Below are positions 1-8,957 of a DNA stretch of 39,501 nucleotides, piece by piece (within the stretch, counting starts at the first letter, position 1; each line of letters starts with the position of its first letter). Location: assembly GCA_027717645.1 (NCBI GenBank), contig JALLOG010000013.1, positions 1 through 39,501 of the forward strand. Reading direction: 5' to 3'. The translations under genes were made by a program, and so were the position numbers. The stretch comes from Desulfobacterota bacterium AH_259_B03_O07 (GTDB taxonomy: Bacteria > Desulfobacterota_D > UBA1144 > Nemesobacterales > CSP1-2). Under the pieces are notes generated by a model. It saw only the letters and a program-made list of their open reading frames with translations, made no database searches and had not been told where the DNA came from.

Positions 1-412
1 AGTTCGAGAAAATTTATTATTTTTTTGGATTCTGTCCTCGAATTACGTGACATCTCAATTTCGACCACTTCACCTTTGCTCAGTGCAGGCTATGGGAGAA
101 ATCTTGTATTTTAAAGTCAACAAGAAGGATTCCTCATATTCATTCGGAATGACGTGATGGGAGACATCCCGAATCCTGATCTATCCTGAAACACGTTCAG
201 CACAGGCAGCAATTTTTGGAATGCCACTTAAAGCCTTTTCATTTGAAAAGGGGTAATGAAAAAGAAAATAATATTGAAGTTGTAAAAATTATCTCCATGA
301 ATTACGTTACATGTACAGTAATGACAGGAGTGATTATCCCTTGTAGGTTTTATAATAAGCTATAATGTTGTGGCCGCGATTATATGTTTAACAAGTAGAG
401 GAGGCATAAGAA
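1..412. other. intergenic region without a recognisable gene
   Basis: I see no plausible coding frame in this 412-base stretch on either strand. It holds a degraded palindromic repeat (142-200, listed separately) and, just before the SDR gene, two TATAAT hexamers (351-356 and 361-366) that could be -10 elements. No convincing -35 box lies at the right distance from either. A strong ribosome binding site, GAGGAGG, occupies 398-404, eight bases before the ATG at 413. Confidence 0.6.
142..200. repeat. degraded palindromic repeat remnant
   Basis: Two adjacent inverted repeats are seen. ATTCGGAATG (142-151) faces CATCCCGAAT (165-174) across a 13-base loop, with 9 of 10 positions complementary. 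CTGAA (186-190) faces TTCAG (196-200). The words 'attcggaatgacg' and 'cctgaaacacgttcag' resemble the short palindromic intergenic repeats common in many bacterial genomes (CCTGAAACAAGTTCAGG type). The mismatches suggest a decayed copy. No second copy was noticed in this window, so membership of a repeat family is inference. Confidence 0.4.
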
Positions 413-1204
413 ATGGATTTGGGTATAAGAGACAAGGTTGCGATTGTAGCCGCATCGAGCAAAGGACTCGGTAAAGCAGTAGCTATGGGTCTTGCTGAAG
501 AGGGAGTTAATTTAACAATCTGTGCGAGAGGTAAAGATCAATTAAAAAAAACTGCAGAGGAAATTAGATCAAAAACAGGATCTAATGTTTTGGCAATAGA
601 CGCAGATGTATCAAATACTGATGATATTAAAAGAGTTGTTTCTGAAACATTAAATAAATATTCACAGCTTCACATACTGGTCAACAATGCAGGCGGCCCG
701 CCGCAAGGATATTTTGAATCTTTTTCGTTGGAGGATTGGCAAAAGGCACTCGAGCTTAATCTCCTAAGCACAATAACTTTTATACAGGAAGCAATCTCTC
801 ATATGAAAAAGCAAAAATGGGGGAGAGTTGTAAATATTACTTCAGTAGCAGTTAAACAGCCAATTGATGGTTTAATTCTATCAAATACATCTAGGGCTGG
901 AGTAGTTGGTCTAACCAAAACTTTATCAAATGAATATGCGAAGGATAATATATTATTTAATAACGTTTGTCCTGGTCCAATCCGTACAGACAGGATTACA
1001 CAGCTTGCTGAAGGAAGGGCGAAAGAGGCAAATATAAGTATTGAAGAAGTGCTGTCCGCTATGGAAAAGGATATTCCGATCGGACGCATTGGTAAACCAA
1101 AGGAACTCGCTGACCTTGTAATATTTCTTGCCTCTGAACGGGCAAGTTACATAACGGGCACCACGATACAGGTTGATGGTGGCTTTGTTAAAGGAGTATT
1201 TTAG
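413..1204 (+). CDS. SDR-family oxidoreductase (3-oxoacyl-ACP reductase-like), atypical active site
   Basis: A 263-aa short-chain dehydrogenase/reductase, full length for the family, with one Rossmann domain. The nucleotide-binding turn near the N-terminus reads AASSKGLG (residues 13-20) instead of TGxxxGxG. The structural NNAG motif is at 91-94, Asn116 and the catalytic-position Ser144 are present, and the C-terminal ITGTTIQVDGG element typical of FabG-like SDRs is intact. The segment that should carry YxxxK reads SNTSR (157-161), so both the catalytic Tyr and Lys are replaced. This matches the known BKR-like SDR subgroup that lacks a perfect cofactor motif and tetrad. The substrate cannot be told and activity as a ketoreductase is uncertain. 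The ATG at 413 follows a strong GAGGAGG. The comEA-like gene starts 15 bases downstream, so co-transcription is possible. Confidence 0.9.
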   Translation: MDLGIRDKVAIVAASSKGLGKAVAMGLAEEGVNLTICARGKDQLKKTAEEIRSKTGSNVLAIDADVSNTDDIKRVVSETLNKYSQLHILVNNAGGPPQGYFESFSLEDWQKALELNLLSTITFIQEAISHMKKQKWGRVVNITSVAVKQPIDGLILSNTSRAGVVGLTKTLSNEYAKDNILFNNVCPGPIRTDRITQLAEGRAKEANISIEEVLSAMEKDIPIGRIGKPKELADLVIFLASERASYITGTTIQVDGGFVKGVF

Positions 1205-1219
1205 ATCCATAATTAATCT

Positions 1220-1747
1220 GTGAAGGATTTCAACTTTCAAAATAGACCATACAACCGATCAGTTTTACTACTAGCGTTATGCATCTCGATTTTTTATATC
1301 TTTAAAGGTTTTTACCAAGACGACAATTTTGAAAACGGCGCAACAACTTCTTCTAAATCAATTTATGTTGAAATGGAAGAAGCAGACTCCCAACCGTATA
1401 TCCTAGTGATAGACAATGAAACGGAACTTAAAGAAATGATTTCAAAGTATCATATCTCAACGGTTCCGAGGAATGGTGATAAGTTAAAGATACTTAGGAG
1501 TAATGAGGTTGTTTTTTCAAGAATAGATGGGAAGAAGAGTTTAGCACTTGGAATACCGATAGGTATAAATTCAGCCAGTACAGAAGACCTTACTGTTCTT
1601 CCTGGAATCGGAAATCAACTGGCTCAGAGAATAATAGATTACCGAGAAACGAACGGCAATTTTAATAGCATAAATGAACTAAATTTAGTTAAGGGGATTG
1701 GAAACAAAAAAATCGAAGCAATTAGAGCTTTTGTTAATTTAGACTAG
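1220..1747 (+). CDS. ComEA-like helix-hairpin-helix DNA-binding protein
   Basis: A 175-aa protein with a short basic N-terminus, a membrane segment at about residues 14-29, a middle region resembling a small SLBB/beta-type domain (about 58-110), and a C-terminal tandem helix-hairpin-helix domain (116-175). The two hairpins are LPGIG (127-131) and VKGIG (157-161), flanked by the INSAS and ELNLVKGIG signatures of ComEA. In the family such proteins are membrane-anchored and bind incoming double-stranded DNA during transformation; that role here is inference, since no other competence gene is in view. The GTG start at 1220 lacks a clear ribosome binding site, but a later start would remove the anchor. 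The TAG stop shares the bases CTAG with the stop of the convergent penicillin-binding protein gene. Confidence 0.85.
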   Translation: MKDFNFQNRPYNRSVLLLALCISIFYIFKGFYQDDNFENGATTSSKSIYVEMEEADSQPYILVIDNETELKEMISKYHISTVPRNGDKLKILRSNEVVFSRIDGKKSLALGIPIGINSASTEDLTVLPGIGNQLAQRIIDYRETNGNFNSINELNLVKGIGNKKIEAIRAFVNLD

Positions 1748-4410
1748 CGTCTTAAAAGAAAATCTATCTCCACTTCTTCTTCCACCAAATCTTTACTCTC
1801 AAAATTTTTCTCGCGATAGCGACTTTCAACAAAACTATTTTCAATTTTTCCGATATCTACTAATGTTTCATGCATGAAAGAGTCGGTGGTGTATGGGATG
1901 CTACCGTAGGGGGTATCTACAAATTTAATTCCTTTAGGTACTTCGAACTCATTATTTGAATATTCAGGAAGAGCCATTTTCATAAAGTCAATCCATATAG
2001 GTAATGCTGCTCTAGAACCCGCTTCTCCTTTTCCTAGGGAGGTGTGGTTGTCTTTACCTACCCATACTCCAACAGTTATATCTGGACTAAATCCAATAAA
2101 CCATGCATCAGTGAAATCGTTGGTAGTCCCTGTTTTTCCAGCAAGTGGTGCTATAGAAGTTAGATGTTTCGCTCTCTGTCCGGTTCCCTCCGAAATTACG
2201 GCTCTCAATAAATCTGTCAGAATAAAGGCCGTTTCTGAACTTATTACCTGTTTCTCGGCCGCTGAATAGTCAGATTTAATTGTGCTTGATTGTAATTTAT
2301 TCAGAAATTCCTGAGGGGTTAGAAAAACTACGTTTTCATCGTTAATGGAAATGGTGTTATCTTTAAGAACTTCTTCTTTTACATACTCATCATTATCTCT
2401 CTTTCTAAATGTTTTACCTATGCTGCTGGCTATCTTTTCCAATATCTTAAATCGCTTTTTATCGCTATTTTCTTCTTGTTTTTGTTCCTGTGGAATAAAG
2501 TGACCAGTTATATTATCTTCAAGAATCCTTTCATATCTATCATAAATGCGCGTTATGAATTTGGGTTCTTTGAGTTTACCCCCAGTAGCAAAAACATTAT
2601 AAGCCTTTACAAGTTCAAGAAGTGTCACATCCGAACCGCCTAGTGCTAGTGACGGGTATGGATTAAGATGAGATTTAAATCCAAATTGTTTTGCATAATT
2701 GGCAACATGCTTTGGGTCTATATCCAAAATTACTCTAACCGTAGCTAAGTTTCGAGATTTTACCAGAGCCTTTCTTAATGGAATAGCGCCCAGATAATTA
2801 CCATCATAGTTATTTGGGGACCAGTCCTTAATCGAAATGGGTATATCATAGACAACAGATGTTTCAGTAAATCCCTTGTCGATGGCAGCTGAATATACGA
2901 AAGGCTTAAATGCAGAACCCGGTTGTCTCAGAGCTTGCGTAGCTCTATTAAACTGTGAATCATAGTAATTATAACCACCAACGAGTGCCTTTATATTCCC
3001 GTCAGAGTCCATGGCCAATATTGCTCCCTGAGAATCAGGCCTTAAATCTAGTGAGAGTTCGAGATTGTCAACTTTATAATTCTTTACTTTTAGTCTAATC
3101 ACATCACCTACTTTGAGTTTTGATGGGAGCAAACTAATTCCATCATAACCATTTAACGGAGCAAATTTTTCAGATAATTCAAATGAAAGTCCATTTACTG
3201 CTGTTCCTAGGGGGGAACTAATTGCATAAATGAATCTACCTTCTAAGTCTCCTATGCCAGTCGTTGCACTATATACCCCATCTACATTGGTTTTTGCTTG
3301 ATCGATTATTACTGCCTTATAAGTTTTTCCTATTTCTATGTTTTCAATTTTATTTGATTTCCTAAATCTTTTTATATCAGCTTCGTTCTTCAAGTGTTTT
3401 AACACGAGTTTGCGACCTCTCCTAGTTTCCAACTCTAATATACCTTTCCTCAGAGCCCACTGTGCTGCTAGGCTTTGGTCCACATCTAGCGTAGTAAATA
3501 TCTTGTAGCCACCATTAAGAAAAGCTTTTGTCCCGACCATACTTTCAATATGTTGCCTAACCAGTTCTACAAAATAAGGGGCAACCTCATATGTCTTAAT
3601 TCTCCTTGGTAATATTTGAATTTTATATTCCTCGGCTTCCTTTCTTTGTTCCTTTGTGATGAATTTCTCGTCTTCCATAATTTTTAAAACTAACCGTTGT
3701 CTTTCTAGTGCTCTGTCTAGATGCTTACGGGGAGAAAAGTACTCTGGTCTCTTTGGAAGACCCGCCAGTAGGGCTGCTTCTGCAATGTTTATATCTTTAG
3801 CGGATTTTCCAAAATAGTTTTTACTTGCTGCTTCAATGCCGTATGTACCATCTGCCAGATAAATGTGATTTAGGTAAATGTAAAAGATCTCTTCCTTAGA
3901 AAGGTTATTTTCCATTCTATAGGCTAAAATTGCTTCTTTGATTTTCCTTGAGATGCTTTTTTCTGGTGAGAGGATGAGATTTTTCGTAACTTGCTGGGTT
4001 ATTGTGCTTGCTCCTTGAACTATCTCTCTTTCCTGGATGTTTTTTATGAGCGCTGCAATAATTCGGGTGAAATCTACCCCCTTGTGTTGGAAAAAGCGTT
4101 TATCTTCTATCGCTAGAAATGCGTCTTGAACGTGCTTCGGAGTATCTTCATATGAGATTAGTTTTCGTTTTTGGGTCGTAAATTCTCCTATAAGCTTTCC
4201 GTTGGAAGAATATACCTCAGTTATAAGTGGTGGGTTATAACCTGTGATCTTTGTCAAGTCTGGCAGGTCGTGACTGTAATACCAATAAGTATAATATAGG
4301 CCAATCAGGGATAAGATTATTAAAAGAATAACAAATATAGAAAATGAGTTTGAACTGGGTCGCTTACGATTGATTTTCGCGGGATGTTTTTTCTTCAAAT
4401 TCAGATTCAC
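1744..4410 (-). CDS. mrcA: class A penicillin-binding protein 1A (glycosyltransferase/transpeptidase)
   Basis: An 888-aa bifunctional peptidoglycan synthase. A basic cytoplasmic tail is followed by one membrane segment (about 24-45). The GT51 glycosyltransferase domain comes next, with the catalytic Glu102 in EDKRFFQH and the GASTITQQ motif at 133-140. A middle region about 150 residues long (roughly 320-460) corresponds to the OB-like insert of Gram-negative PBP1A. The transpeptidase domain carries Ser499 of SAFK, a KSRN motif (SxN) and KTG at 759-761. It polymerises lipid II and cross-links stem peptides at the outer face of the inner membrane. A charged linker between the SxN and KTG motifs (about 640-710, with KRFK and KEEVLKD) is long. 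The acidic C-terminus ends in LLRR. All key residues are intact. Confidence 0.97.
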   Translation of the reverse strand: MNLNLKKKHPAKINRKRPSSNSFSIFVILLIILSLIGLYYTYWYYSHDLPDLTKITGYNPPLITEVYSSNGKLIGEFTTQKRKLISYEDTPKHVQDAFLAIEDKRFFQHKGVDFTRIIAALIKNIQEREIVQGASTITQQVTKNLILSPEKSISRKIKEAILAYRMENNLSKEEIFYIYLNHIYLADGTYGIEAASKNYFGKSAKDINIAEAALLAGLPKRPEYFSPRKHLDRALERQRLVLKIMEDEKFITKEQRKEAEEYKIQILPRRIKTYEVAPYFVELVRQHIESMVGTKAFLNGGYKIFTTLDVDQSLAAQWALRKGILELETRRGRKLVLKHLKNEADIKRFRKSNKIENIEIGKTYKAVIIDQAKTNVDGVYSATTGIGDLEGRFIYAISSPLGTAVNGLSFELSEKFAPLNGYDGISLLPSKLKVGDVIRLKVKNYKVDNLELSLDLRPDSQGAILAMDSDGNIKALVGGYNYYDSQFNRATQALRQPGSAFKPFVYSAAIDKGFTETSVVYDIPISIKDWSPNNYDGNYLGAIPLRKALVKSRNLATVRVILDIDPKHVANYAKQFGFKSHLNPYPSLALGGSDVTLLELVKAYNVFATGGKLKEPKFITRIYDRYERILEDNITGHFIPQEQKQEENSDKKRFKILEKIASSIGKTFRKRDNDEYVKEEVLKDNTISINDENVVFLTPQEFLNKLQSSTIKSDYSAAEKQVISSETAFILTDLLRAVISEGTGQRAKHLTSIAPLAGKTGTTNDFTDAWFIGFSPDITVGVWVGKDNHTSLGKGEAGSRAALPIWIDFMKMALPEYSNNEFEVPKGIKFVDTPYGSIPYTTDSFMHETLVDIGKIENSFVESRYREKNFESKDLVEEEVEIDFLLRR

Positions 4411-4492
4411 CCATAGTAATTTGACATTTTAAAAAGCTTTTATTAGTTTTAACAACATTTAAGAACCAATATTTAATAAAATATATTAAACA

Positions 4493-4699
4493 TTGGACAA
4501 ACAGAAAAATCAAGGCAATAAATTACTCGATGAATATATTCTTGGTGTTGAAGATCAGGAGCTCAAGGGAATATTACTAAAGCTAAAGAATGAGACGAGA
4601 AAGCCTGATATTTCTTGGGATGTTATCAAGTCCGTTCTTATTTCCCTCAAGAATAAAGATAGAGAGACGTTGATAAAAATTTTACCCCTTATTTTATGA
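4493..4699 (+). CDS. small hypothetical protein (68 aa)
   Basis: I do not recognise this gene. It would encode 68 residues rich in Lys, Leu and Glu, predicted by eye to be helical, with no membrane segment, cysteines or motif. The only in-frame start is TTG at 4493, with no clear ribosome binding site. It is divergent from the penicillin-binding protein gene (82 bases apart) and is followed by a terminator-like hairpin at 4737-4765. The regular amphipathic composition and the following terminator support a real gene; the poor start argues against. Confidence 0.45.
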   Translation: MDKQKNQGNKLLDEYILGVEDQELKGILLKLKNETRKPDISWDVIKSVLISLKNKDRETLIKILPLIL

Positions 4700-4736
4700 T
4701 TCCCTATTGCCATAAAAAATTACACTATGTTTTATC

Positions 4737-4765
4737 GCCGCCCTTTTGAAAAGTCGGGCTTTTTC
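4737..4765 (+). terminator. possible rho-independent terminator
   Basis: GCCC (4740-4743) can pair with GGGC (4756-4759) and is followed by a T-run from 4760. The loop contains a further perfect palindrome, CTTTTGAAAAG (4743-4753). The stem is short and has unpaired bases, so strength is uncertain. It would end transcription from the small gene at 4493-4699. Confidence 0.4.
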
Positions 4766-4927
4766 AGAAAATCGTCGTTATAAAATATTTTTGGATTATT
4801 GGAGCAACCACTTATAGGCACTTAATTCTTAATAATTTACATATCAACTTTTCTGAATCCACTAAATGCAATTCGAATTCTAAAAATAGTAATTTGAGTT
4901 TGTAGACTACATCAAAGAGATGAGCAA

Positions 4928-5856
4928 ATGATCAGGGCGCCGGTTGACAATATACTAGGCCTTATCGGCGATATACGAGTATCATAAAATTAAATAACGT
5001 TGTGCCGCCGTCCTCTGCCGTTGTTTGGGCTAAACTTGAGAACATGAATCCTGCTGGCAGTGTTAAGGAGAGAATATGCTTAGGAATGATAGAAGCCGCA
5101 GAGAAGCAAAATAAAATAAAGCCATCAAAGAGTGTTATTGTCGAGCCCACAAGTGGAAACACTGGCATAGGTCTTGCGTTGGTATGTGCCGTAAAGGGTT
5201 ATAAACTAATACTTACAATGCCAGATGACATGAGCTCGGAAAGAAGGCTGCTGTTAGCTGCTTATGGTGCAGAACTTGTTTTAACACCTGCTGAAGAGCA
5301 GATGGAGGGAGCGGTAAGAAAAGCAGAGGAGATAGCTCGTGATAATCCTAACTCTTTTATGCCTCAACAGTTTAAAAACCCCGAGAATCCAGAGACACAT
5401 AGAAGAACAACTGCAAATGAAATTCTTGAACAAATACCTGGTGAAATACATGCATTTGTGGCAGGTGTTGGAACAGGAGGGACAATTACGGGAGCTGGTG
5501 AACTCCTGCGAAAAAAATTCCCCAATATTCTTGTTGTCGCAGTCGAGCCTACAGAATCTGCTGTGTTATCAGGAAAAGAAGCACATGTTCATGATATTCA
5601 GGGTATAGGTGCCGGCTTTATACCAGATATTCTTAACACCGATATTTATGATGAAATTTTGACAATAACCGGTGGTGAGGCAAGGGAGTTTACTAGGGAT
5701 ATTGCAAGAAAAGAAGGACTTCTCGTTGGAATTTCTGCAGGGGCTAATGCTCTGGCTGCTGCAAGAGTCGCTGAAAGACTTGGGAAAGGAAAACGGGTTT
5801 TGACCGTTTTCGGTGATACGGGTGAAAGATATTCGAGTATGGGATTATTTGATTAG
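4928..5856 (+). CDS. cysK: cysteine synthase, N-terminally frameshifted
   Basis: This is a PLP-dependent O-acetylserine sulfhydrylase, which makes cysteine from O-acetylserine and sulfide. From 5002 an open frame gives NPAGSVKER with the PLP lysine, PTSGNTG (phosphate/substrate loop), GTGGTITG (PLP phosphate loop) and GISAGAN. The expected first 24 residues lie upstream in two frames. ATG at 4928 begins MIRAPVDNILGLIGD, the usual start. After an ATAT at 4971-4974 the frame changes, and TSIIKLNNV then leads into the main frame. Removing one AT would restore a 308-aa protein of normal length with PLP Lys46. The GTG at 5002 has no ribosome binding site and would omit the first strand. It is a recent mutation, a sequencing or assembly error, or less likely an expressed shortened form. 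CysK and CysM cannot be separated with certainty. Confidence 0.85.
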
Positions 5857-5921
5857 AAAAAATGCCAGAAGTTTTATTCTTGATTAAGCTATAAAAAGCG
5901 TTAAATATTCAATATTTATTA

Positions 5922-5950
5922 TTGAAAACATATTGTACGTATGCTATCAT
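5922..5950 (+). promoter_or_regulatory. sigma-70-type promoter for the ftsH block
   Basis: TTGAAA (5922-5927) and TATCAT (5945-5950) are separated by 17 bases, and the -10 is preceded by TGC, an extended -10 element. It lies 35 bases before the ftsH start codon and would drive ftsH and probably the following co-directional genes. Confidence 0.55.
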
Positions 5951-5984
5951 ATTAATGTGTATTTTTAAATGAAATGAGGAGATT

Positions 5985-7877
5985 GTGAGAAGTCAACTAT
6001 TCAAAAACTTAATTCTTTGGCTAGTAATATTTGTCGCTATAATTGCTCTTTACCAATTAATTCATACCCCGAGAGGTAACTTATTAGAAATTCCTTATAG
6101 TGAATTCCTTGCAAGCTTGGAACGGGGCAAGATTAATGACGTTGAATTTAATGGAGAAGCGATAAAGGGCACTTATCTTAGAAGGAGCGATGACCAGCTT
6201 CAACAGGGATTCAAAACAGTTGGTCCAGCCAGTGATGAATTAATCAATAAATTAGGGGAGAAAGGTGTAACTTTTAAATTTTCTGGGAAACAAGAAGGTT
6301 CTTTCATTCATCTCCTGTTTAACTGGGCTCCCCTTATTCTTCTAATTGTCATCATGGTTCTGTTTATGAGACAACTTCAAGCTGGTGGAACGAAGGCTAT
6401 GTCTTTTGGAAAAAATCGAGCTCGTATGCTATCGGAGAACCAAAATAAAATAACTTTTAAGGACGTAGCGGGAATTGAGGAAGCAAAGGAAGAAGTACAG
6501 CAGATCGTCGAATTTTTAAAAAACCCAAAAAAATTCACTCGTCTGGGTGGAAGGGTACCCAAAGGTTTTTTATTAGTTGGCCCACCTGGAACTGGGAAGA
6601 CTCTACTAGCAAAGGCAATTGCAGGCGAAGCTGGAGTACCATTTTTTATTATAAGTGGAAGTGATTTCGTGGAAATGTTTGTCGGTGTTGGAGCTTCCAG
6701 GGTTAGAGATCTTTTCAGTCAATCAAAACGCCACACTCCTTGTATCATATTTGTAGATGAGCTGGATGCGGTTGGAAGACACAGGGGGGCTGGTCTTGGA
6801 GGTGGCCATGATGAGAGGGAGCAAACTTTAAATCAGTTACTTGTAGAAATGGATGGTTTTGAGCCAAATGAGGGAATAATTGTGATTGCAGCCACTAATA
6901 GACCAGATGTTTTAGACCCTGCGCTTCTCAGGCCTGGGAGGTTTGACAGGCAGGTCGTAGTTCCGAGGCCCGATGTGAGGGGAAGAGAGGAGATTCTTAA
7001 GGTTCATACAAATAACACACCTGTTGGTGAGGATGTTAGCCTAGAGTTAATAGCTCGTTCAACCCCAGGCTTTACTGGGGCTGATTTGGAGAATCTTGTA
7101 AATGAAGCTGCACTTCATGCTGCTCATGTGGGTAGAACAAAGATCTCGATGGAAGACTTTGAGTTCTCGAAGGATAAAGTAATTATGGGTGTTGAAAGAA
7201 AGAGTCTTATAATCAGCGATGCCGAAAGGAAGATCACTGCATATCATGAGAGCGGGCATGCACTGGTTGCAAAGCTTACACCTGGTACTGACCCTATACA
7301 TAAGGTCACAATCATTCCACGCGGATTAGCCCTCGGAATAACTCAGCAACTTCCGATTGAAGATAAATACACACTTGCAAAGGAATATCTAAATAGCACC
7401 ATTAAGGTCCTTCTTGGTGGAAGAGCAGCCGAGGAGATCGTATTTGGGGAGCGAACGACCGGTGCTGGTAACGATCTTGAAAAGGCAACAGATATTGCCA
7501 GAAGGATGGTTTGCGAATGGGGAATGAGTGATACTGTTGGACCTTTAGCGCTAGGTAAAAGAGAAGAACAGATATTTCTGGGAAAAGCTATTGCAAGGAG
7601 TAAAGACTATAGTGAATCCACGGCTTTAGAAATTGATAAAGAAATGAAGAAGATAGTTAATGAAAATTACGAGCGGGCAAAAACCCTTCTTGAAGGTAAT
7701 ATTGCCCTACTACATAAGCTTGCCGAAGTACTACTCGATAAAGAAGTTTTAGATGGAAAGGAACTTGATGAACTTGTAAAGCAGACAAAACATCAAGAGC
7801 ATACAGCCTGGGAAAGTGGGCTCAGTCAAAAGAGTACTGTTGCTTTAAGAAGTAACGTTGAGGATTCCAAAGCATAA
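5985..7877 (+). CDS. ftsH: ATP-dependent zinc metalloprotease FtsH
   Basis: A 630-aa membrane-anchored AAA protease that degrades misfolded and regulatory membrane and cytoplasmic proteins as a hexamer. Membrane segments are at about 8-24 and 110-128, flanking the small periplasmic domain. The AAA domain has Walker A GPPGTGKT (199-206), Walker B with Asp258-Glu259 in FVDELDAVG, and the second region of homology from ATNRPD (303-308) to the arginine finger region RPGRFDR (316-322). The M41 protease domain has HESGH (421-425), with the third zinc ligand Asp497 in TGAGND. Length and motifs are normal. The GTG start at 5985 has GAGGAG only three bases upstream, an unusually short spacing. The good promoter at 5922-5950 precedes it, and folP follows after 101 bases. 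Confidence 0.98.
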   Translation: MRSQLFKNLILWLVIFVAIIALYQLIHTPRGNLLEIPYSEFLASLERGKINDVEFNGEAIKGTYLRRSDDQLQQGFKTVGPASDELINKLGEKGVTFKFSGKQEGSFIHLLFNWAPLILLIVIMVLFMRQLQAGGTKAMSFGKNRARMLSENQNKITFKDVAGIEEAKEEVQQIVEFLKNPKKFTRLGGRVPKGFLLVGPPGTGKTLLAKAIAGEAGVPFFIISGSDFVEMFVGVGASRVRDLFSQSKRHTPCIIFVDELDAVGRHRGAGLGGGHDEREQTLNQLLVEMDGFEPNEGIIVIAATNRPDVLDPALLRPGRFDRQVVVPRPDVRGREEILKVHTNNTPVGEDVSLELIARSTPGFTGADLENLVNEAALHAAHVGRTKISMEDFEFSKDKVIMGVERKSLIISDAERKITAYHESGHALVAKLTPGTDPIHKVTIIPRGLALGITQQLPIEDKYTLAKEYLNSTIKVLLGGRAAEEIVFGERTTGAGNDLEKATDIARRMVCEWGMSDTVGPLALGKREEQIFLGKAIARSKDYSESTALEIDKEMKKIVNENYERAKTLLEGNIALLHKLAEVLLDKEVLDGKELDELVKQTKHQEHTAWESGLSQKSTVALRSNVEDSKA

Positions 7878-7978
7878 ATAGTCCCAGAAAGCTTCCCAAC
7901 TGTTGTTTACGATCAGATAGGATTAAATCCTCATTTTACTCACTAATAACAATAAGTCTTAGAATTTTCCTTTAAGGT

Positions 7979-8911
7979 TTGAGAGGAATGATTTTACAAC
8001 AGACAACCAATCAAGTCGAAAAACCAATTCCTGCCCGCAATGAACAGGTCGGTGAATCTAAAAGCAATTTTTGTAACTTAAGGTTTAGGGACTGGGAAAT
8101 GGACAATCGTGCAAGGACTCTGATAATGGGTGTTGTTAATGTAACTCCGGATTCTTTTTATGATGGAGGCAAATTCATTGAAATTGAAAAGGCGATAAAA
8201 CAAATAGATAAATTGGTTGCCGACGGCGCTGATATCATTGATATAGGAGGCGAGTCAACTAGGCCGGGGTCTTTGGGGGTTACGTTAGAGGAAGAACTTG
8301 GGCGTGTAATTCCAGTGATTAAAGCGGCAGTGAAACGTTTTGATGTCCCGCTATCCGTCGATACGACAAAGGCTAAAGTAGCCGAAGAAGCGTTAGAAGA
8401 AGGGGCATCGATCATAAATGATATAAGCGGTCTTAAATTTGAGCCCAAGATAGCAGACATCGCATCAGAATATGATGCAGGGCTCGTAGTGATGCATACG
8501 ACATCTCGACCATTTGATATGCAGAGTAAAACTAAATATAACTCACTCATTTCCGACATCATTCTATCACTTAAAAATTCTGTGAAGTTGGCTGAGACGA
8601 AGGGTGTACGTTCAAATAGCATTATCATAGATCCCGGTTTTGGCTTTGGAAAAACTACAATTCAAAATCTATTACTATTGAAGTACCTGGGAGAATTCCG
8701 AACTATTAATAAGCCAATTATGATTGGTACATCAATGAAATCCTTTATTGGTAATTTTCTAAGATCAAAGCATTTGGAAGACAGAGTAGAAGGCACAGCA
8801 GCAACAGTGGCAATAGGAATATTGAACGGTGCTTCAATTGTTAGAGTCCATGATGTTCGACTAATGAAACGCGTTGTATCAATTGTAGATGCTATTCAGA
8901 ATGCTAATTAG
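7979..8911 (+). CDS. folP: dihydropteroate synthase
   Basis: A 310-aa TIM-barrel enzyme joining 6-hydroxymethyl-dihydropterin diphosphate to p-aminobenzoate in folate synthesis. Visible signatures are MGVVNVTPDSF, GGESTRPG, LSVDTTKA, INDISGL, DPGFGFGK and the C-terminal RVHDV. The usual SRKSF loop reads SMKSF, so the Arg is Met while the substrate-contacting Lys is kept. About 45 residues precede the first barrel strand. The segment CNLRFRDWEM just before it looks conserved in type, so the long form is plausible. The start may be TTG at 7979 or ATG at 7988; neither has a well-spaced ribosome binding site. The later gene folC (14360) acts in the same pathway. Confidence 0.95.
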   Translation: MRGMILQQTTNQVEKPIPARNEQVGESKSNFCNLRFRDWEMDNRARTLIMGVVNVTPDSFYDGGKFIEIEKAIKQIDKLVADGADIIDIGGESTRPGSLGVTLEEELGRVIPVIKAAVKRFDVPLSVDTTKAKVAEEALEEGASIINDISGLKFEPKIADIASEYDAGLVVMHTTSRPFDMQSKTKYNSLISDIILSLKNSVKLAETKGVRSNSIIIDPGFGFGKTTIQNLLLLKYLGEFRTINKPIMIGTSMKSFIGNFLRSKHLEDRVEGTAATVAIGILNGASIVRVHDVRLMKRVVSIVDAIQNAN

Positions 8912-8957
8912 AAATAAAAGTTATTAATTTGATTAGTAAAAATGAATTTATAGAAGA

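Noticed and set aside
8158-8628. 156-codon open frame on the reverse strand inside folP
   Set aside because: It is antisense to a clear dihydropteroate synthase, has no family motif and is rich in Ser/Ile, as expected for a shadow frame.
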